The notes: a model not told the origin generated them from the letters alone. 64,000 nt of DNA from Streptomyces triticagri (GCF_003429565.1 NZ_QUAK01000015.1:48229-112228), one strand, 5' to 3'; shown: positions 10,508-20,484, numbered from the stretch's first letter. Numbers and translations are program-made.

Positions 10508-12262
10508 CTACTTGGAGGTTCCGACCAGCACGTAGTCGTACATTCCGAGGTAGGCCTGGGTGACCGTGACATTGGTCGCCTGGTCCGGCCGGTAGAGCAG
10601 GTTCTTGCGGTAGATCAGCGGCACGGTGGTGGCGGTGTCCATGACCAGCTTGTCGACCTCGCCCCACTTCTTGGTGCGCTCGTCGTCGTCCGTCATGGCG
10701 ATGCCGTCCGCGAGGGCCTGGTTGACCTTCGGGTCGTCCAGCTCCATCAGGTTGTTGCCACCGGAGGGCTTGATCGCCGAACCGTTGACGATCTGGTCCA
10801 GGAAGCCGAAGCCGGTCGGCCAGTCGGCGCCCCAGGCCATCATCATCAGGCCGAGGTTGTGCTCGTGCACGTAGCTCGGGTTACCGGCGAAGTTTCCGAA
10901 GTACTTGCCCGACGGGAACTGCTTGATCTCGGCCTTGATGCCGACCTTCTCCAGGGACGCCTTCAGCGCGGTCGCCATGGCGATCTCGTCGGGGCGGTCG
11001 GAGCGGGCGGTCAGGTTGGTCGAGAAGCCGTTCGGCTTGCCGCACTTCTTCAGGGACGCCTTGGCCTTGGCCACGTCGCCCTTGTTGCCCGGGGTCTTGT
11101 ACGTGTCGAACTTGGTGTAGCCGTTCACCGTGGGCGGCAGCATGGTGCTGGCCACGTCACCCTTGGTGTCGCCACCGAGCGCCTGCTGGATCGAGACCTT
11201 GTCCGTCGCGTACTGGACGGCCTTGCGGCACTCGATGTTGTCGAACGGCTTCACCTTGGTCGACATCGCGAGGTACGACAGGGCGCCCGCGTAGGGGTTG
11301 TCCGTCTTGTCGCGCTCGGCCTTCTTGGTGAGGACCTTCGGCTGGGTCTTGGTCTGCAGACCGGTGCCGGCCGCGTCCATGGTGATCTGGTTGTTCATCA
11401 GGTGCTGGTCGACCGTGGTCGGGTTGACCTTGAACTTGATGGTGATCTTGTCCGGCAGGGCCGGGCGCAGCTTGTCGGCCTTCGCGTCCCACTCGGGGTT
11501 GCGCACCAGGGTGGCGCTGCGGCCCTCGTTGTAGGACTCGAACTTGTACGGGCCCGAGGACACGATGTTCTTCACGTACTCGGCGCCCTTGTCCTTCGCC
11601 GCCGGCACGGGGGCCGTCTGCGAGAAGGTCGCCAGGTAGTCGAAGTCCGCGAAGGGCTTGGCGAGGTGGAAGACGATCGTGTGGTCGTCCGGGGTCTCGA
11701 TGGACTTGAGGTCCTTGCCCTTGTCCTTGTACGGACCCTTGTACTTGTCGCCACCCTCCAGGTAGGCCTTGAAGTACGTCGGGCCGTTCGAGAGGGCCTC
11801 GGGCGCGAAGTTGGACCGCAGGATCGCGTGCTTGACGTCCTTGGCGGTCACCTCCGTGCCGTCCTCATACTTGACGCCCTTCTTGAGCTTGTACGTCCAG
11901 GTCTTGGCGTCCTTGCTCGGCTTGCCGAGGTCCTCGGCGAGGTCGGGCACGACCTCGAGGCCCTCGGAGCCCGCGGCCGGCTTGAACGCGGTGAGCGAAC
12001 GGCCGTACAGGCGCGAGAAGTTCTGCACCCACCCGTAGTAGGTGTTGCCCGGGTCGAGCGAGTCCGGGACGTCCGAGTGCTCGAAGGTGGCGGTGCCGCC
12101 CTTCTTGTCGGACTTGTTGACGATGGACTTCAGTGCGGCATCGGCGACGCCGCCGCCACCGTCGCTGCCGTCCTTGCTGCTTCCGCCGCCGCCGCACGCC
12201 GACGCTCCGAGCGCCAGCACGATGGCTGACGCCAGGGCGGCTGTCGCTTTCTTGGTCTTCAT
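10508..12262 (-). CDS. Peptide ABC transporter substrate-binding lipoprotein (family 5), operon 1
   Basis: 584 aa. The signal peptide ends in LGASAC, a lipobox, then a Gly/Ser linker, so the protein is tethered to the outer face of the membrane. The mature part is an SBP_bac_5 (DppA/OppA) protein: SLDPGNTYYGWVQNFSRLYG, then LKKGVKYEDGTEVTAKDVKH, the family's characteristic region. The ATG at 12262 gives a proper signal peptide; AAGGGGG is about 11 bases upstream. Peptide specificity cannot be read from sequence. It lies 61 bases after the DppC-type gene, in the same transcript. Confidence 0.92.
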   Translation of the reverse strand: MKTKKATAALASAIVLALGASACGGGGSSKDGSDGGGGVADAALKSIVNKSDKKGGTATFEHSDVPDSLDPGNTYYGWVQNFSRLYGRSLTAFKPAAGSEGLEVVPDLAEDLGKPSKDAKTWTYKLKKGVKYEDGTEVTAKDVKHAILRSNFAPEALSNGPTYFKAYLEGGDKYKGPYKDKGKDLKSIETPDDHTIVFHLAKPFADFDYLATFSQTAPVPAAKDKGAEYVKNIVSSGPYKFESYNEGRSATLVRNPEWDAKADKLRPALPDKITIKFKVNPTTVDQHLMNNQITMDAAGTGLQTKTQPKVLTKKAERDKTDNPYAGALSYLAMSTKVKPFDNIECRKAVQYATDKVSIQQALGGDTKGDVASTMLPPTVNGYTKFDTYKTPGNKGDVAKAKASLKKCGKPNGFSTNLTARSDRPDEIAMATALKASLEKVGIKAEIKQFPSGKYFGNFAGNPSYVHEHNLGLMMMAWGADWPTGFGFLDQIVNGSAIKPSGGNNLMELDDPKVNQALADGIAMTDDDERTKKWGEVDKLVMDTATTVPLIYRKNLLYRPDQATNVTVTQAYLGMYDYVLVGTSK

Positions 12263-12323
12263 CCTGAGGAAAGCCCCCTTGGTAGATGGGTACGGCACGG
12301 TGCTCAAGGTCGGCCGTCCGTTG

Positions 12324-13322
12324 TTACTTGCTGCGGGGATCGAGTGCGTCACGCAGCCCGTCACCCAGCAGATTGAATGCCAGCACGGTAATGAAGATCG
12401 CCAGGCCTGGCACGAACATGAACTGCAGGTCGACCTCGTACTGGTCGGCCGCTTCGGTGAGCATGCCTCCCCAGGAAGCCTGGGGCGGGGCGATGCCGAC
12501 ACCGAGGAAGCTCAGGGCGGCCTCGAAGAGAATGTTGGTCGGGATCAGCAGTGTGGAGTACACGAGGATCGGCGCCACCAGGTTGGGCAGCAGCTCGCGG
12601 AAGATGATGAACGGTCCGCGGGCGCCCAGACTCCGGGAGGCCTCCACGAACTCGCGCTCCCTGAGGCTCAGCGTCTGGGCCCGCACGATCCGGCCCATGT
12701 AGGGCCAGTTGAAGAACCCGATGACGAAGATCAGCACGCCGATCCGCAGCGGAAGCCCGGTGATCCCCCAGAAGCCGTCCTGCACGGAGGCGGACAGGGA
12801 GATCGCGAACAGCAGCAGCGGGAAGGCCAGGAAGGTGTCCATCATCCGGCTGACCAGCGAGTCGACCCAGCCGCCGTAGTACCCGGCGACGACGCCCATG
12901 ATCACGCCGATGGTCACGGAGAGCAGCGTGGCTCCCACCGCGACCACGAGCGAGACCCAGGAGCCCTCGATGATGCGCGCGAGCAGGTCGCGGCCGAAGC
13001 CCGGGTCGACACCGAGCGGGTGGTCCCAGCTCATGCCTCCCCAGCCGCCGTAGGGCGCCCGCAGGGTGGGGTCGACCAGATTCTGGTTCAGCTTGTTGGG
13101 GTCCAGGTCGAACAGCCACTGGATGGGCCGGGACAGGATGGCCATCAGGATCAGGAGCGCGACAACGATGCCTCCGGCCATGGCCGCCTTGTCGCGCTTG
13201 AAGCGCATCCAGGCGATCTGGCCGAGGGAACGCCCCTCGATCTGGCTCTTCTTGACCCCGACCAGCACAGCCTCCGGCTGCGCCTCGGCTTCCGCGCCGG
13301 TGGTCTCGATCGGTGCGGTCAC
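12324..13322 (-). CDS. Peptide ABC transporter permease (DppC/OppC type), operon 1, first gene
   Basis: 332 aa. An N-terminal OppC_N helix follows SLGQIAWMRFKRDKAAMAGG, then five further membrane helices and the EAA loop REFVEASRSLGARGPFII; the end DGLRDALDPRSK is standard. The GTG at 13322 has GAGAGGGG about 11 bases upstream. It is the first gene of operon 1, giving the order C-A-B-D-F, unlike the common A-B-C-D-F order of operon 2 next to it. Confidence 0.92.
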   Translation of the reverse strand: MTAPIETTGAEAEAQPEAVLVGVKKSQIEGRSLGQIAWMRFKRDKAAMAGGIVVALLILMAILSRPIQWLFDLDPNKLNQNLVDPTLRAPYGGWGGMSWDHPLGVDPGFGRDLLARIIEGSWVSLVVAVGATLLSVTIGVIMGVVAGYYGGWVDSLVSRMMDTFLAFPLLLFAISLSASVQDGFWGITGLPLRIGVLIFVIGFFNWPYMGRIVRAQTLSLREREFVEASRSLGARGPFIIFRELLPNLVAPILVYSTLLIPTNILFEAALSFLGVGIAPPQASWGGMLTEAADQYEVDLQFMFVPGLAIFITVLAFNLLGDGLRDALDPRSK

Positions 13323-13617
13323 GGTGCGATTGACCCCTCTCGGCCGACTGTGGTCGGCCCACGCCCGCCGCTGTAACGGCTCGGTTCTCGTACACAGGAC
13401 CGAAGCCCGTGTCTGCCGGGAGTCTTCAACGGCCCCGCGATCACCCGCCAGTCCCCCCGGGGAAAGGATGCGCAACCGTGATGCTGTCTGGGGGGTTCCG
13501 TTATCCGGACTCGGGTGAACGAGGGTCGGACACGGGGCAGTTGGTACCCGACCCTGTCAGTCCGGGACCATAGGTACCACATCGGTCCCAGAGGTACCGG
13601 AATGGACAGGCGACACG
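13323..13617. promoter_or_regulatory. 295-bp gap between the two peptide-transporter operons
   Basis: This stretch holds the end of operon 2 and the promoter and leader of operon 1 (both leftward). Visible elements are three GGTACC hexamers (13543-13548, 13573-13578, 13593-13598), an 8-bp inverted repeat AGGGTCGG/CCGACCCT (13522-13529 with 13548-13555) and a 6-bp one GGGACC/GGTCCC (13564-13569 with 13584-13589). One or both stems may terminate operon 2; the GGTACC trio may be an operator. No clear -10/-35 pair was found. Confidence 0.4.
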
Positions 13618-14667
13618 TCACGCCCGCGGACTCTTCGCGAGGTTCTCACGGTTCCCGTCCGTGATCTCCCCCGGTGACTCCTGCGCGATCTCCTCCGCGA
13701 AGTGGCACGCCACCCGGTGGCCGTCGGCCAACTCCCGCATCTCGGGCCGCTCGGTGGCACATCTGGTCTCCCGTTTCCACGGGCAGCGGGTGTGGAACCG
13801 GCACCCGGCCGGCGGGTTCGCCGGGGAGGGCAGATCGCCGGTGAGCAGGATCCGCTCACGGCTGTCCTCGACGTCCGGATCGGGGATCGGCACGGCGGAC
13901 ATCAGGGCCCGGGTGTACGGGTGCCTGGGGGCGGCGTAGAGCACGTCGCTGGGCGCCTCCTCGACGAGGGAGCCGAGGTACATCACGCCGACCACGTCCG
14001 AGATGTGCCGGACCACCGCCAGATCGTGCGCGATGACGACGTACGTCAGGCCCATCGAGTCCTGCAGTTCCTCCAGCAGGTTGACCACCTGGGCCTGGAT
14101 CGACACATCGAGCGCGGAGACCGGTTCGTCGCAGATCAGCACGTCCGGTTCGAGGACCAGGGCGCGGGCGATGCCGATGCGCTGGCGCTGGCCGCCGGAG
14201 AATTCGTGCGGATAGCGGGACAGCGCGTTGGCCGGCAGGCCCACCTTGTCGAGGATGGCCAGAATGCGTCGGTGCCGGTCCTCGTTCGAGGTGCCGATGC
14301 CGTGCGCGGTCATGCCCTCGGCGAGGATCGACTCGATGTTCTGGCGTGGGTTGAGACTGCCGAGCGGGTCTTGGAAGACCATCTGCAGACGGCGCCGGAA
14401 GCGGCGCATCTCCTCGGCCGGCAGGGTGGCCAGATCCGTACCGTCCAGGACGACCTCGCCCGCGGTCACATCGACCAGGCGCAGGACCGCACGGCCGAGT
14501 GTGGTCTTGCCGCAGCCGGACTCGCCGACCAGGCCGTAGGTGCGGCCGGCCTCGACGGACAGGGACACTCCGTCGACGGCGTAGACATGGCCGACGGTGC
14601 GGTTCGTGACGATCCCGGCGCGGACCGGGAAGTGGACCTTCACATCGCGCAGTTCGAGCAGGCTCAC
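13618..14667 (-). CDS. Peptide ABC transporter ATP-binding subunit (DppF/OppF type), operon 2
   Basis: 349 aa. Walker A GESGCGKTT, Q-loop VFQDPLGSLNP, signature FSGGQRQR, Walker [14 protein letters not shown]-loop IAHDLAVV, then the Opp/Dpp C-terminal extension [10 protein letters not shown] with paired Cys. The GTG at 14667 overlaps the upstream stop by 4 bases. It lacks the Ala-rich tail of its operon-1 paralogue and is of normal length. Last gene of operon 2. Confidence 0.93.
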   Translation of the reverse strand: MSLLELRDVKVHFPVRAGIVTNRTVGHVYAVDGVSLSVEAGRTYGLVGESGCGKTTLGRAVLRLVDVTAGEVVLDGTDLATLPAEEMRRFRRRLQMVFQDPLGSLNPRQNIESILAEGMTAHGIGTSNEDRHRRILAILDKVGLPANALSRYPHEFSGGQRQRIGIARALVLEPDVLICDEPVSALDVSIQAQVVNLLEELQDSMGLTYVVIAHDLAVVRHISDVVGVMYLGSLVEEAPSDVLYAAPRHPYTRALMSAVPIPDPDVEDSRERILLTGDLPSPANPPAGCRFHTRCPWKRETRCATERPEMRELADGHRVACHFAEEIAQESPGEITDGNRENLAKSPRA

Positions 14668-15698
14668 GCCGTGACCTCCTCGGCCGTGGTGTCCAGGACC
14701 GGGTGCACACAGCGCACCCGGTGGTCCGGCCGCCGTGGTTCGGTCAGCGCGGGCGGGCCCTCGAGGCACTCCTCGTCGTAGAAGTCGCAGCGGGGTGCGA
14801 AGGCGCAGCCGTCCTGCCAGGCGATGCGGTCGTTGATCGAGCCGCGGATCGGATGCAGCGGATCGCCCCGCGGCGCGTCCAGGCGCGGGATCGAGCCGAG
14901 CAGTCCGTGCGCGTACGGGTGGGTGGGGTGCGCGAACAGCTCGCGGCGGCCCGCGGATTCGACGACCCGGCCCGCGTAGAGGACGTTGACCTGTTCGCAC
15001 AGTCCGGCGACCACACCCAGGTCGTGGGTGATCATCAGCAGCGCGGTGCCCTCCTGGTCGACGAGCTCCTTGAGGAGTTCCAGGATCTGCGCCTGGATCG
15101 TCACGTCGAGCGCCGTGGTCGGCTCGTCGGCGATCAGCAGCCGCGGCGCACAGGCCACCGCCATGGCGATCAGGGCGCGCTGGCGCATGCCGCCGGAGAG
15201 CTGATGCGGGTACTCCTTGAGGCGCCGGGTGGGGTCGGGGATGCCCACCCGGTCCAGGAGGTCGGCGGCCTCCTTGCGGGCCGGGGCGCCGCGCAGACCG
15301 CGGTGGCGCTCCAGGATCTCGGTGACCTGGACGCCGATCGGCACGACCGGGTTCAGGGACGACAGCGGGTCCTGGAAGATCATCGCGATCCGGCTGCCGC
15401 GCAGATCGCGCAGCGCACCGGGCCCGAGCCCGAGCAGATCGACGGGTCCCGAGGCGACGAACTCGCTGCCCGCGCCCACATCGAGCACGGCGCTGCCGCC
15501 CCGGTCCACGCCCTTGCCGGGCAGCAGCCCCATGAGGGCGAGCGCGGTCACGGACTTCCCGCAGCCGGACTCGCCGACCAGGCCCGTGACGCGTCCGGCG
15601 TCGACCTGGAAGGAGACCCCGTCGACCGCTCGGGTCGGCGGGCGTCCGTGTCCGCCGCGGAAGGTGACCGTGAGGTCGTCGACACTGAGCAGTGGCAT
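14664..15698 (-). CDS. Peptide ABC transporter ATP-binding subunit (DppD/OppD type), operon 2
   Basis: 344 aa. Walker [11 protein letters not shown]-loop [11 protein letters not shown], signature LSGGMRQR, Walker [14 protein letters not shown]-loop ITHDLGVV, and the C-terminal [14 protein letters not shown] segment. It begins [13 protein letters not shown] with the ATG only 6 bases after the DppC stop, and its own stop overlaps the next start, so the block is translated as a coupled unit. Confidence 0.93.
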   Translation of the reverse strand: MPLLSVDDLTVTFRGGHGRPPTRAVDGVSFQVDAGRVTGLVGESGCGKSVTALALMGLLPGKGVDRGGSAVLDVGAGSEFVASGPVDLLGLGPGALRDLRGSRIAMIFQDPLSSLNPVVPIGVQVTEILERHRGLRGAPARKEAADLLDRVGIPDPTRRLKEYPHQLSGGMRQRALIAMAVACAPRLLIADEPTTALDVTIQAQILELLKELVDQEGTALLMITHDLGVVAGLCEQVNVLYAGRVVESAGRRELFAHPTHPYAHGLLGSIPRLDAPRGDPLHPIRGSINDRIAWQDGCAFAPRCDFYDEECLEGPPALTEPRRPDHRVRCVHPVLDTTAEEVTA

Positions 15699-15704
15699 GG
15701 CGGT

Positions 15705-16670
15705 TCAGCCTCGCAGCCGGGGGTCGAGGGCTTCGCGCATGGCCTCACCGAGCAGGGTGAAGCCGAGGGCGGTGATGACGATGCCGAGCGCCGGATACAC
15801 CGACATCATCGGCGCGTTGTCGAAGAAGCGCTGCGCCTGGGAGAGCATCACGCCCCATTCGGGCACGGCCGGGTCGGGGTTGCCGAGCCCCAGATAGGAC
15901 AGCGCGGCCGCCTCGATGATCGCGGTGGCCAGGCTGAGGGTGGCCTGCACGATCACCGGGCTCACCGAGTTCGGCAGGATCTGGGTGAGGACGATGCGGC
16001 GTCTGCGTACGCCCAGGGACTTGGCGGCCAGTACGTAGTCGCGGCCGCCCTGGCCCAGCATGGAGCCGCGCAGCAGACGGGCGAAGATCGGGATCTGCAC
16101 CACGCCCACGGCGATCATCACGGTGGTCAGGGACTGGCCCATGACGGCCGCGATGGACACGGCGAGCAGCAGCGAGGGCAGCGCCAGCATCATGTCGGTG
16201 ATCCGCATGACGACGGTGTCGACGCGCTTGCCCGCGGCGCCGCCGAGGGTCGCCGCGGCGCCCGAGACGGCGCCCACCAGGGCACCGACCACCAGGCCGA
16301 TCAGCATCGAGACGACACCGACCAGGAGCGTCTGGCGGGCGCCGATCAGCATCCGGGAGAGCTCGTCGCGGCCGAGGTGGTCGAGGCCGAGCCAGTTCCC
16401 CGAGCGCGGGCCGACGAACCGGCCCTGGTTGGGGAAGACTTCGCCGCGCCAGATCTGCGCGGTCGGCCCGTGCGGCGCGACCCAGGGGCCGACGATCGCC
16501 AGCAGCAGGAACACGGCGATGATCGCGGCACCGATGAGGGCCATCTTGCTGCGCCTGAGCCGCCGCAGTGCCTCGGTCCACAGCCCTGCCCCGCCCTCGT
16601 CCCCGCCGCGCCTGGCCATCAGTTCGGCGAGCCGGTCGGCCTTGGCCGCCTTCGTCATCGGGGGCTTCAT
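15705..16670 (-). CDS. Peptide ABC transporter permease (DppC/OppC type), operon 2
   Basis: 321 aa with six predicted membrane helices. OppC_N segment LRRLRRSKMALIGAAIIAVF, EAA loop DYVLAAKSLGVRRRRIVLTQ, and C-terminal LGEAMREALDPRLRG. The ATG at 16670 is one base after the DppB stop; a second ATG four codons in is also possible. It pairs with the DppB-type subunit to form the translocation path. Confidence 0.92.
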   Translation of the reverse strand: MKPPMTKAAKADRLAELMARRGGDEGGAGLWTEALRRLRRSKMALIGAAIIAVFLLLAIVGPWVAPHGPTAQIWRGEVFPNQGRFVGPRSGNWLGLDHLGRDELSRMLIGARQTLLVGVVSMLIGLVVGALVGAVSGAAATLGGAAGKRVDTVVMRITDMMLALPSLLLAVSIAAVMGQSLTTVMIAVGVVQIPIFARLLRGSMLGQGGRDYVLAAKSLGVRRRRIVLTQILPNSVSPVIVQATLSLATAIIEAAALSYLGLGNPDPAVPEWGVMLSQAQRFFDNAPMMSVYPALGIVITALGFTLLGEAMREALDPRLRG

Positions 16671-16671
16671 G

Positions 16672-17676
16672 TCAATGCACCCGCACTCTCGGATCGATGA
16701 GGCTGTACGCCAGGTCGACGACCAGGTTGATGAGCACGTAGAGCATCGCGATGAACATGATGAAACCGACGAGCACCGGATAGTCCCGGCCGTCGATCGC
16801 CTGTCTGATGAAGGAGCCGATGCCGCCGAAGGCGAAGACGGACTCGGTGAGGACGGCCCCGGAGAGCAGGCTGCCGGTCAGCAGACCGACCGCGGTGATC
16901 ACCGGCAGGAGCGCGTTGCGCAGGACGTGTCGTCCGCGCACCACGCTGCTCCTGAGCCCCTTGGCCTCGGCGGTACGGACATAGTCCTCGCCGAGCACCT
17001 CGAGGACGCTCGCCCTGGTCATCCGTACGATCACGGCGAGCGGGATGGAGGCGAGGGTGATCGCGGGCAGCACGAGATGCATCAACGCGTCCCAGGAGGC
17101 GTCGAATTCACCGGTCAGTACGCCGTCGAGCACGGCGAATCCGGTCACGTCGGTGGCGTCGATGCCGGTGGACTGGCGGCCGTAGCTCGGGAAGAGACCG
17201 AGGTTCACGGCGAAGATGCCCTTGAGCACGAGCGCCAGGAAGAACACCGGGATGCAGATCCCGAGCAGTGAGCCGGACACGCTGGTCACGTCCAGCCAGC
17301 CGCCGCGCCGCCGGGCGGCGAAGTAGCCGAGCGGCACGCCCACCACGACGGCGATGAGGATGGCCGCGACGGCGAGTTCGACGGTCGCAGGGAAGCGCAG
17401 GGTGAACTCGTCCCAGACCGGCTGTCCGGTCCGCACCGAGGTGCCGAGGTCGAGTTGGGCGATGCGCTTCAGGAAGCGCCAGTACTGGATCCACACCGGC
17501 TCGTCGAGGCCGAGCAGGCGGTTGATCCGGGCGACTTCGGCTTCGGTCGCCCGCTCTCCGAGGATCGCGGAAGCCGGTCCGCCGGGAAGCCGGTTCAGCC
17601 AGAGGAACAGCAGGACCGACAGGCCGAGCAGGGTGGGTATCAGCTGCAGCAGCCGTCGTACGACAAGTCGCAACAC
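16672..17676 (-). CDS. Peptide ABC transporter permease (DppB/OppB type), operon 2
   Basis: 334 aa, six predicted membrane helices, N-terminus LRLVVRRLLQLIPTLLGLSV, EAA loop DYVRTAEAKGLRSSVVRGRH, C-terminus LIDPRVRVH. The GTG at 17676 follows a GAAAGGGG sequence. It comes 91 bases after the binding-protein stop, with a hairpin in the gap, the same design as operon 1. Confidence 0.92.
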   Translation of the reverse strand: MLRLVVRRLLQLIPTLLGLSVLLFLWLNRLPGGPASAILGERATEAEVARINRLLGLDEPVWIQYWRFLKRIAQLDLGTSVRTGQPVWDEFTLRFPATVELAVAAILIAVVVGVPLGYFAARRRGGWLDVTSVSGSLLGICIPVFFLALVLKGIFAVNLGLFPSYGRQSTGIDATDVTGFAVLDGVLTGEFDASWDALMHLVLPAITLASIPLAVIVRMTRASVLEVLGEDYVRTAEAKGLRSSVVRGRHVLRNALLPVITAVGLLTGSLLSGAVLTESVFAFGGIGSFIRQAIDGRDYPVLVGFIMFIAMLYVLINLVVDLAYSLIDPRVRVH

Positions 17677-17715
17677 CCCCGTGTGCCCCTTTCAAGGTGG
17701 TCGGGCGGGCGGGAC

Positions 17716-17739
17716 GGGCGGCTCCGGTGGGAGCCGCCC
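17716..17739 (-). terminator. 10-bp hairpin between dppA-type and dppB-type genes, operon 2
   Basis: GGGCGGCTCC and GGAGCCGCCC pair around a 4-base loop, 28 bases past the binding-protein stop. Likely partial terminator or 3'-stabiliser of the binding-protein mRNA; its counterpart in operon 1 is at 10431-10461. Confidence 0.6.
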
Positions 17740-17767
17740 GCCCGGCGCGATGGCGCTCGGCTGCCTG

Positions 17768-19438
17768 CTACTTGAAGGTGACCTCGCCGAAGTTCTCCTG
17801 GGTGAGCGGGGAGACCTCGGGCGGGTTCACGTCCTTGGCGAAGGCGATGGCCGGCGGGGACGAGGTCAGCGGGAGACCCGGCAGATAGTCCATGATCACC
17901 TCGTTGGCCTTCTCGTACGCCTTGGTGCGCGCGGCGGGGTCGGCCTCCTTGGACCCGGCGTTCACCGCGTCGAAGACCTTCTCGTTCTTGAAGCCCCACT
18001 GCTTGTCGTATCCGGCGAACCAGGTGCCGATGAAGTTGAACCCGTCGTTGAAGTCGCCGGTCCAGCCGAGCATGTGCAGGGCGCAGGAGCCGGCCTCGAC
18101 CGCGTCGGTGTAGTCGGGGGCCCACTTCAGGGGCTTCGGGGTCACCTTGATGCCGGCCTTGTCCAGGTCGGACTTCACGGACTCGAAGATGTCCTGCGGG
18201 GCCGGCATGTACGGACGGGTGACCTCGGTCGGGTAGCAGAACTCGATCTTCAGGCCGGTCTCTCCCGCGCCGGAGAGGAGCTTCTTGGCCTTGGCGGTGT
18301 CGAACTCGTACTTCTTGACCTTGTCCGAGTAGCCCTCGACCGTCTCCGGCATGAACTGGGTGGCGACCTTGCCGCCCTCGGGCAGCTGGGTCTTGACCAG
18401 GTTCTCGCGGTCCACGGCGTGCGCGATGGCCTGCCTGACCTCGGGCTTCTTCAGGGCCTTGTGCTTGCCCTGGGCCATCCCGAGGTAGAGGACGTTGAAC
18501 ACGTCACGCGTCGGCACCTGGAAGCCCTCCTTCTCGAGGGTGTCCACATCGGCGGGTGCGACCAGGTCGTAGCCGTCGATGTCGCCCGCCTGCAGGGCCT
18601 GCCGGCGGCCGTCCTCGGTGTCGATGGTCCGGAAGACCAGCTTCTCGACGCCGCCCTTCTTGCCCCAGTAGCCGTCGAAGCGCTTGAGGCTGACCTCCTT
18701 GTTGCCCTTGTTCCAGCCGGTGATCTCGTACGGTCCGGTGCCGGCAAGGGTGCCGGCCTCCTGGCTGTACTTGGGGTACGTGATCGCGTCGCCCTTGGCC
18801 TTGGCGTCCTGCTTCTCGTACTCCTTGATCGCCTTGGGCGAGTGGATGGCGAGGGCCTGCAGCGAGAAGCCGCCGGGCAGGTTCGCGGAGGGCTCGTTGA
18901 CCTCGATGACGGCGGTGTTCTCGTCCTTGGCCGTGCAGGACTTGTAATTCGCCTTCGGCGCTTCCTTGTCCTCGTTCTTCTTGAAGCCGCCGAGGGTGGA
19001 CTGCCAGTAGTACGAGACGGCGCTCGACTGATAGCTGCCGGTCCAGTTGAACCAGTGGTCGTAATTGGCGCACACGGCCTCGGCGTTGAAGGGCTCGCCG
19101 TCGTGGAACTTGACGTTCTTGCGCAGGTCGAAGGTCCAGACCGTGCCCTTGTCGTTGCTGTCCCACTTCTCGGCGAGCGCGCCGGTCAGGTCCGATCCGC
19201 CCGACTCGTGTTTGAGGAGTGCCTCGAAGGACTGCCGGGTGACGCGGAAGGTCTCGCCGTCGCTGGCGAGTGCCGGGTCGAGGGCGGCCGGGTCACCGGG
19301 CGCGGCGAAGACGAAGGTGTCCTTCGACTTGTTTCCCTCGTCGTCCTTGCCGCGCTCACTGGAACAGCCTGCCGCGACCACGACTGCCACAAGCGTCGCG
19401 GTGGCCGCGCGCACGGCGCGGTTTTTCAGTATTCGCAT
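17768..19438 (-). CDS. Peptide ABC transporter substrate-binding lipoprotein (family 5), operon 2
   Basis: 556 aa. The lipobox VAAGC follows a short basic n-region (MRILKNRAVR), so the protein is membrane-anchored. SBP_bac_5 features: ALDPALASDGETFRVTRQSFE, LRKNVKFHDGEPFNAEAVCA, and late GWTGDFNDGFNFIGTWFAG. A substrate-site sequence alone does not define peptide length. The ATG at 19438 gives the only sensible signal peptide. First gene of operon 2; the 269 bases upstream must hold its promoter, but no clear boxes were seen. Confidence 0.92.
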   Translation of the reverse strand: MRILKNRAVRAATATLVAVVVAAGCSSERGKDDEGNKSKDTFVFAAPGDPAALDPALASDGETFRVTRQSFEALLKHESGGSDLTGALAEKWDSNDKGTVWTFDLRKNVKFHDGEPFNAEAVCANYDHWFNWTGSYQSSAVSYYWQSTLGGFKKNEDKEAPKANYKSCTAKDENTAVIEVNEPSANLPGGFSLQALAIHSPKAIKEYEKQDAKAKGDAITYPKYSQEAGTLAGTGPYEITGWNKGNKEVSLKRFDGYWGKKGGVEKLVFRTIDTEDGRRQALQAGDIDGYDLVAPADVDTLEKEGFQVPTRDVFNVLYLGMAQGKHKALKKPEVRQAIAHAVDRENLVKTQLPEGGKVATQFMPETVEGYSDKVKKYEFDTAKAKKLLSGAGETGLKIEFCYPTEVTRPYMPAPQDIFESVKSDLDKAGIKVTPKPLKWAPDYTDAVEAGSCALHMLGWTGDFNDGFNFIGTWFAGYDKQWGFKNEKVFDAVNAGSKEADPAARTKAYEKANEVIMDYLPGLPLTSSPPAIAFAKDVNPPEVSPLTQENFGEVTFK

Positions 19439-19707
19439 GTCCAACCCCAGAGTTCGGCCGTGCACGAGGATGCGCTTCCGGGGGCGGTGCCTCGGCGCCG
19501 CCCCAGGGTGATCTGGAACTGGCCGAACGATACGTGTGACCGCTGACCCGGGTGAACGGTCCGGATAGCGGCGATACATAAACGAGACCTGGAGCTCACA
19601 CACCCCGATGCGGGGGCGGCGAATCCCGCCCGCCATAAGGGACTTGACGGGATCTCGGACTTTTGGCGCCAGAGCTCTGCGGCCGGAGCGGGACCAGGGC
19701 GTGTGCC

Positions 19708-20484
19708 CTACGCCCGCGGGTAGCCGTACCCGTGGCCGCCGCCGGCCGGGGCCGGTGCGTGCGCCTCGCGGTCGTAGAACGGGCGGGAGTTGGCCCGCAG
19801 CCACATCGCGACCGGGTCGTAGGCGTCGCCCATCGCGACGGTGGAGACCGGCAGTCCGTCCGGCACCGCCGCGATCGACTGCTGCATCATCGCCCGTACG
19901 GCGTCGACGGAGGCCGCCGAGGTGTCGTATACATCGAGGCCGAGCGCCAGGTACGGGGCGCCGAGTGCGGGCTGCACCCAGGCGCGGCGGAGCGAGCGGA
20001 CGGCCGGGGTACGGTGCGCGTTCTGCGTCAACTGCGCGTAGAACTGGGGGATTTCGATGGCCGGCTCGGAGAGCCGGAGCGGTCCTGCGGGCAGCTTGTC
20101 CAGGCCGGTGGCGATCCGGCGCAGATCGAGCCAGGGGATGCCGACGCCGCCGCCCGGGGCGTGCGGATTCAGCCAGAGGCCGTAGTGGTCGGGGAACAGG
20201 GTGCGGGCGACCTCGATGCCGCCGGCGACCTCGTGCGCGCGGTTCCACCCGGAGGCGGCGAGCTCCTGGGCCGAGGTGACACAGGGGGCGTAGCCGAGGC
20301 CCTCCACGTCCATGTTCCCGTACTGGGCGTCCGGGGAGCCGGCCTGGCCGTGCCAGAGCAGCATCCAGACCTGGCCGCCTGCGAGTGCCTCGAGGAGCGC
20401 CTCGTAGGCGTCGTACCGCCCGGGCGTCACCTGGCGCAGCATGTGCTCGACCTGGCCGGCCGCTGCCGTGCCCGACGCACTCAC
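19708..20484 (-). CDS. SseB-like protein (first copy)
   Basis: 258 aa soluble protein resembling the enhanced-serine-sensitivity SseB family: an N-terminal module with QVWMLLWHG and GYAPCVTSAQELAASGW, and a C-terminal module with LALGLDVYDTSAASVDAVRAMMQQ. Function in actinobacteria is not established; some SseB-domain proteins lie in secretion or phage-related loci. A GTG at 20484 is preferred because GAGGGGGG lies about 10 bases upstream; a GTG at 20520 would add 12 residues. The C-terminus is Gly/His/Pro-rich. A paralogue with the same fold lies upstream, separated by the repeat-rich 20485-20829 gap. Confidence 0.7.
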   Translation of the reverse strand: MSASGTAAAGQVEHMLRQVTPGRYDAYEALLEALAGGQVWMLLWHGQAGSPDAQYGNMDVEGLGYAPCVTSAQELAASGWNRAHEVAGGIEVARTLFPDHYGLWLNPHAPGGGVGIPWLDLRRIATGLDKLPAGPLRLSEPAIEIPQFYAQLTQNAHRTPAVRSLRRAWVQPALGAPYLALGLDVYDTSAASVDAVRAMMQQSIAAVPDGLPVSTVAMGDAYDPVAMWLRANSRPFYDREAHAPAPAGGGHGYGYPRA

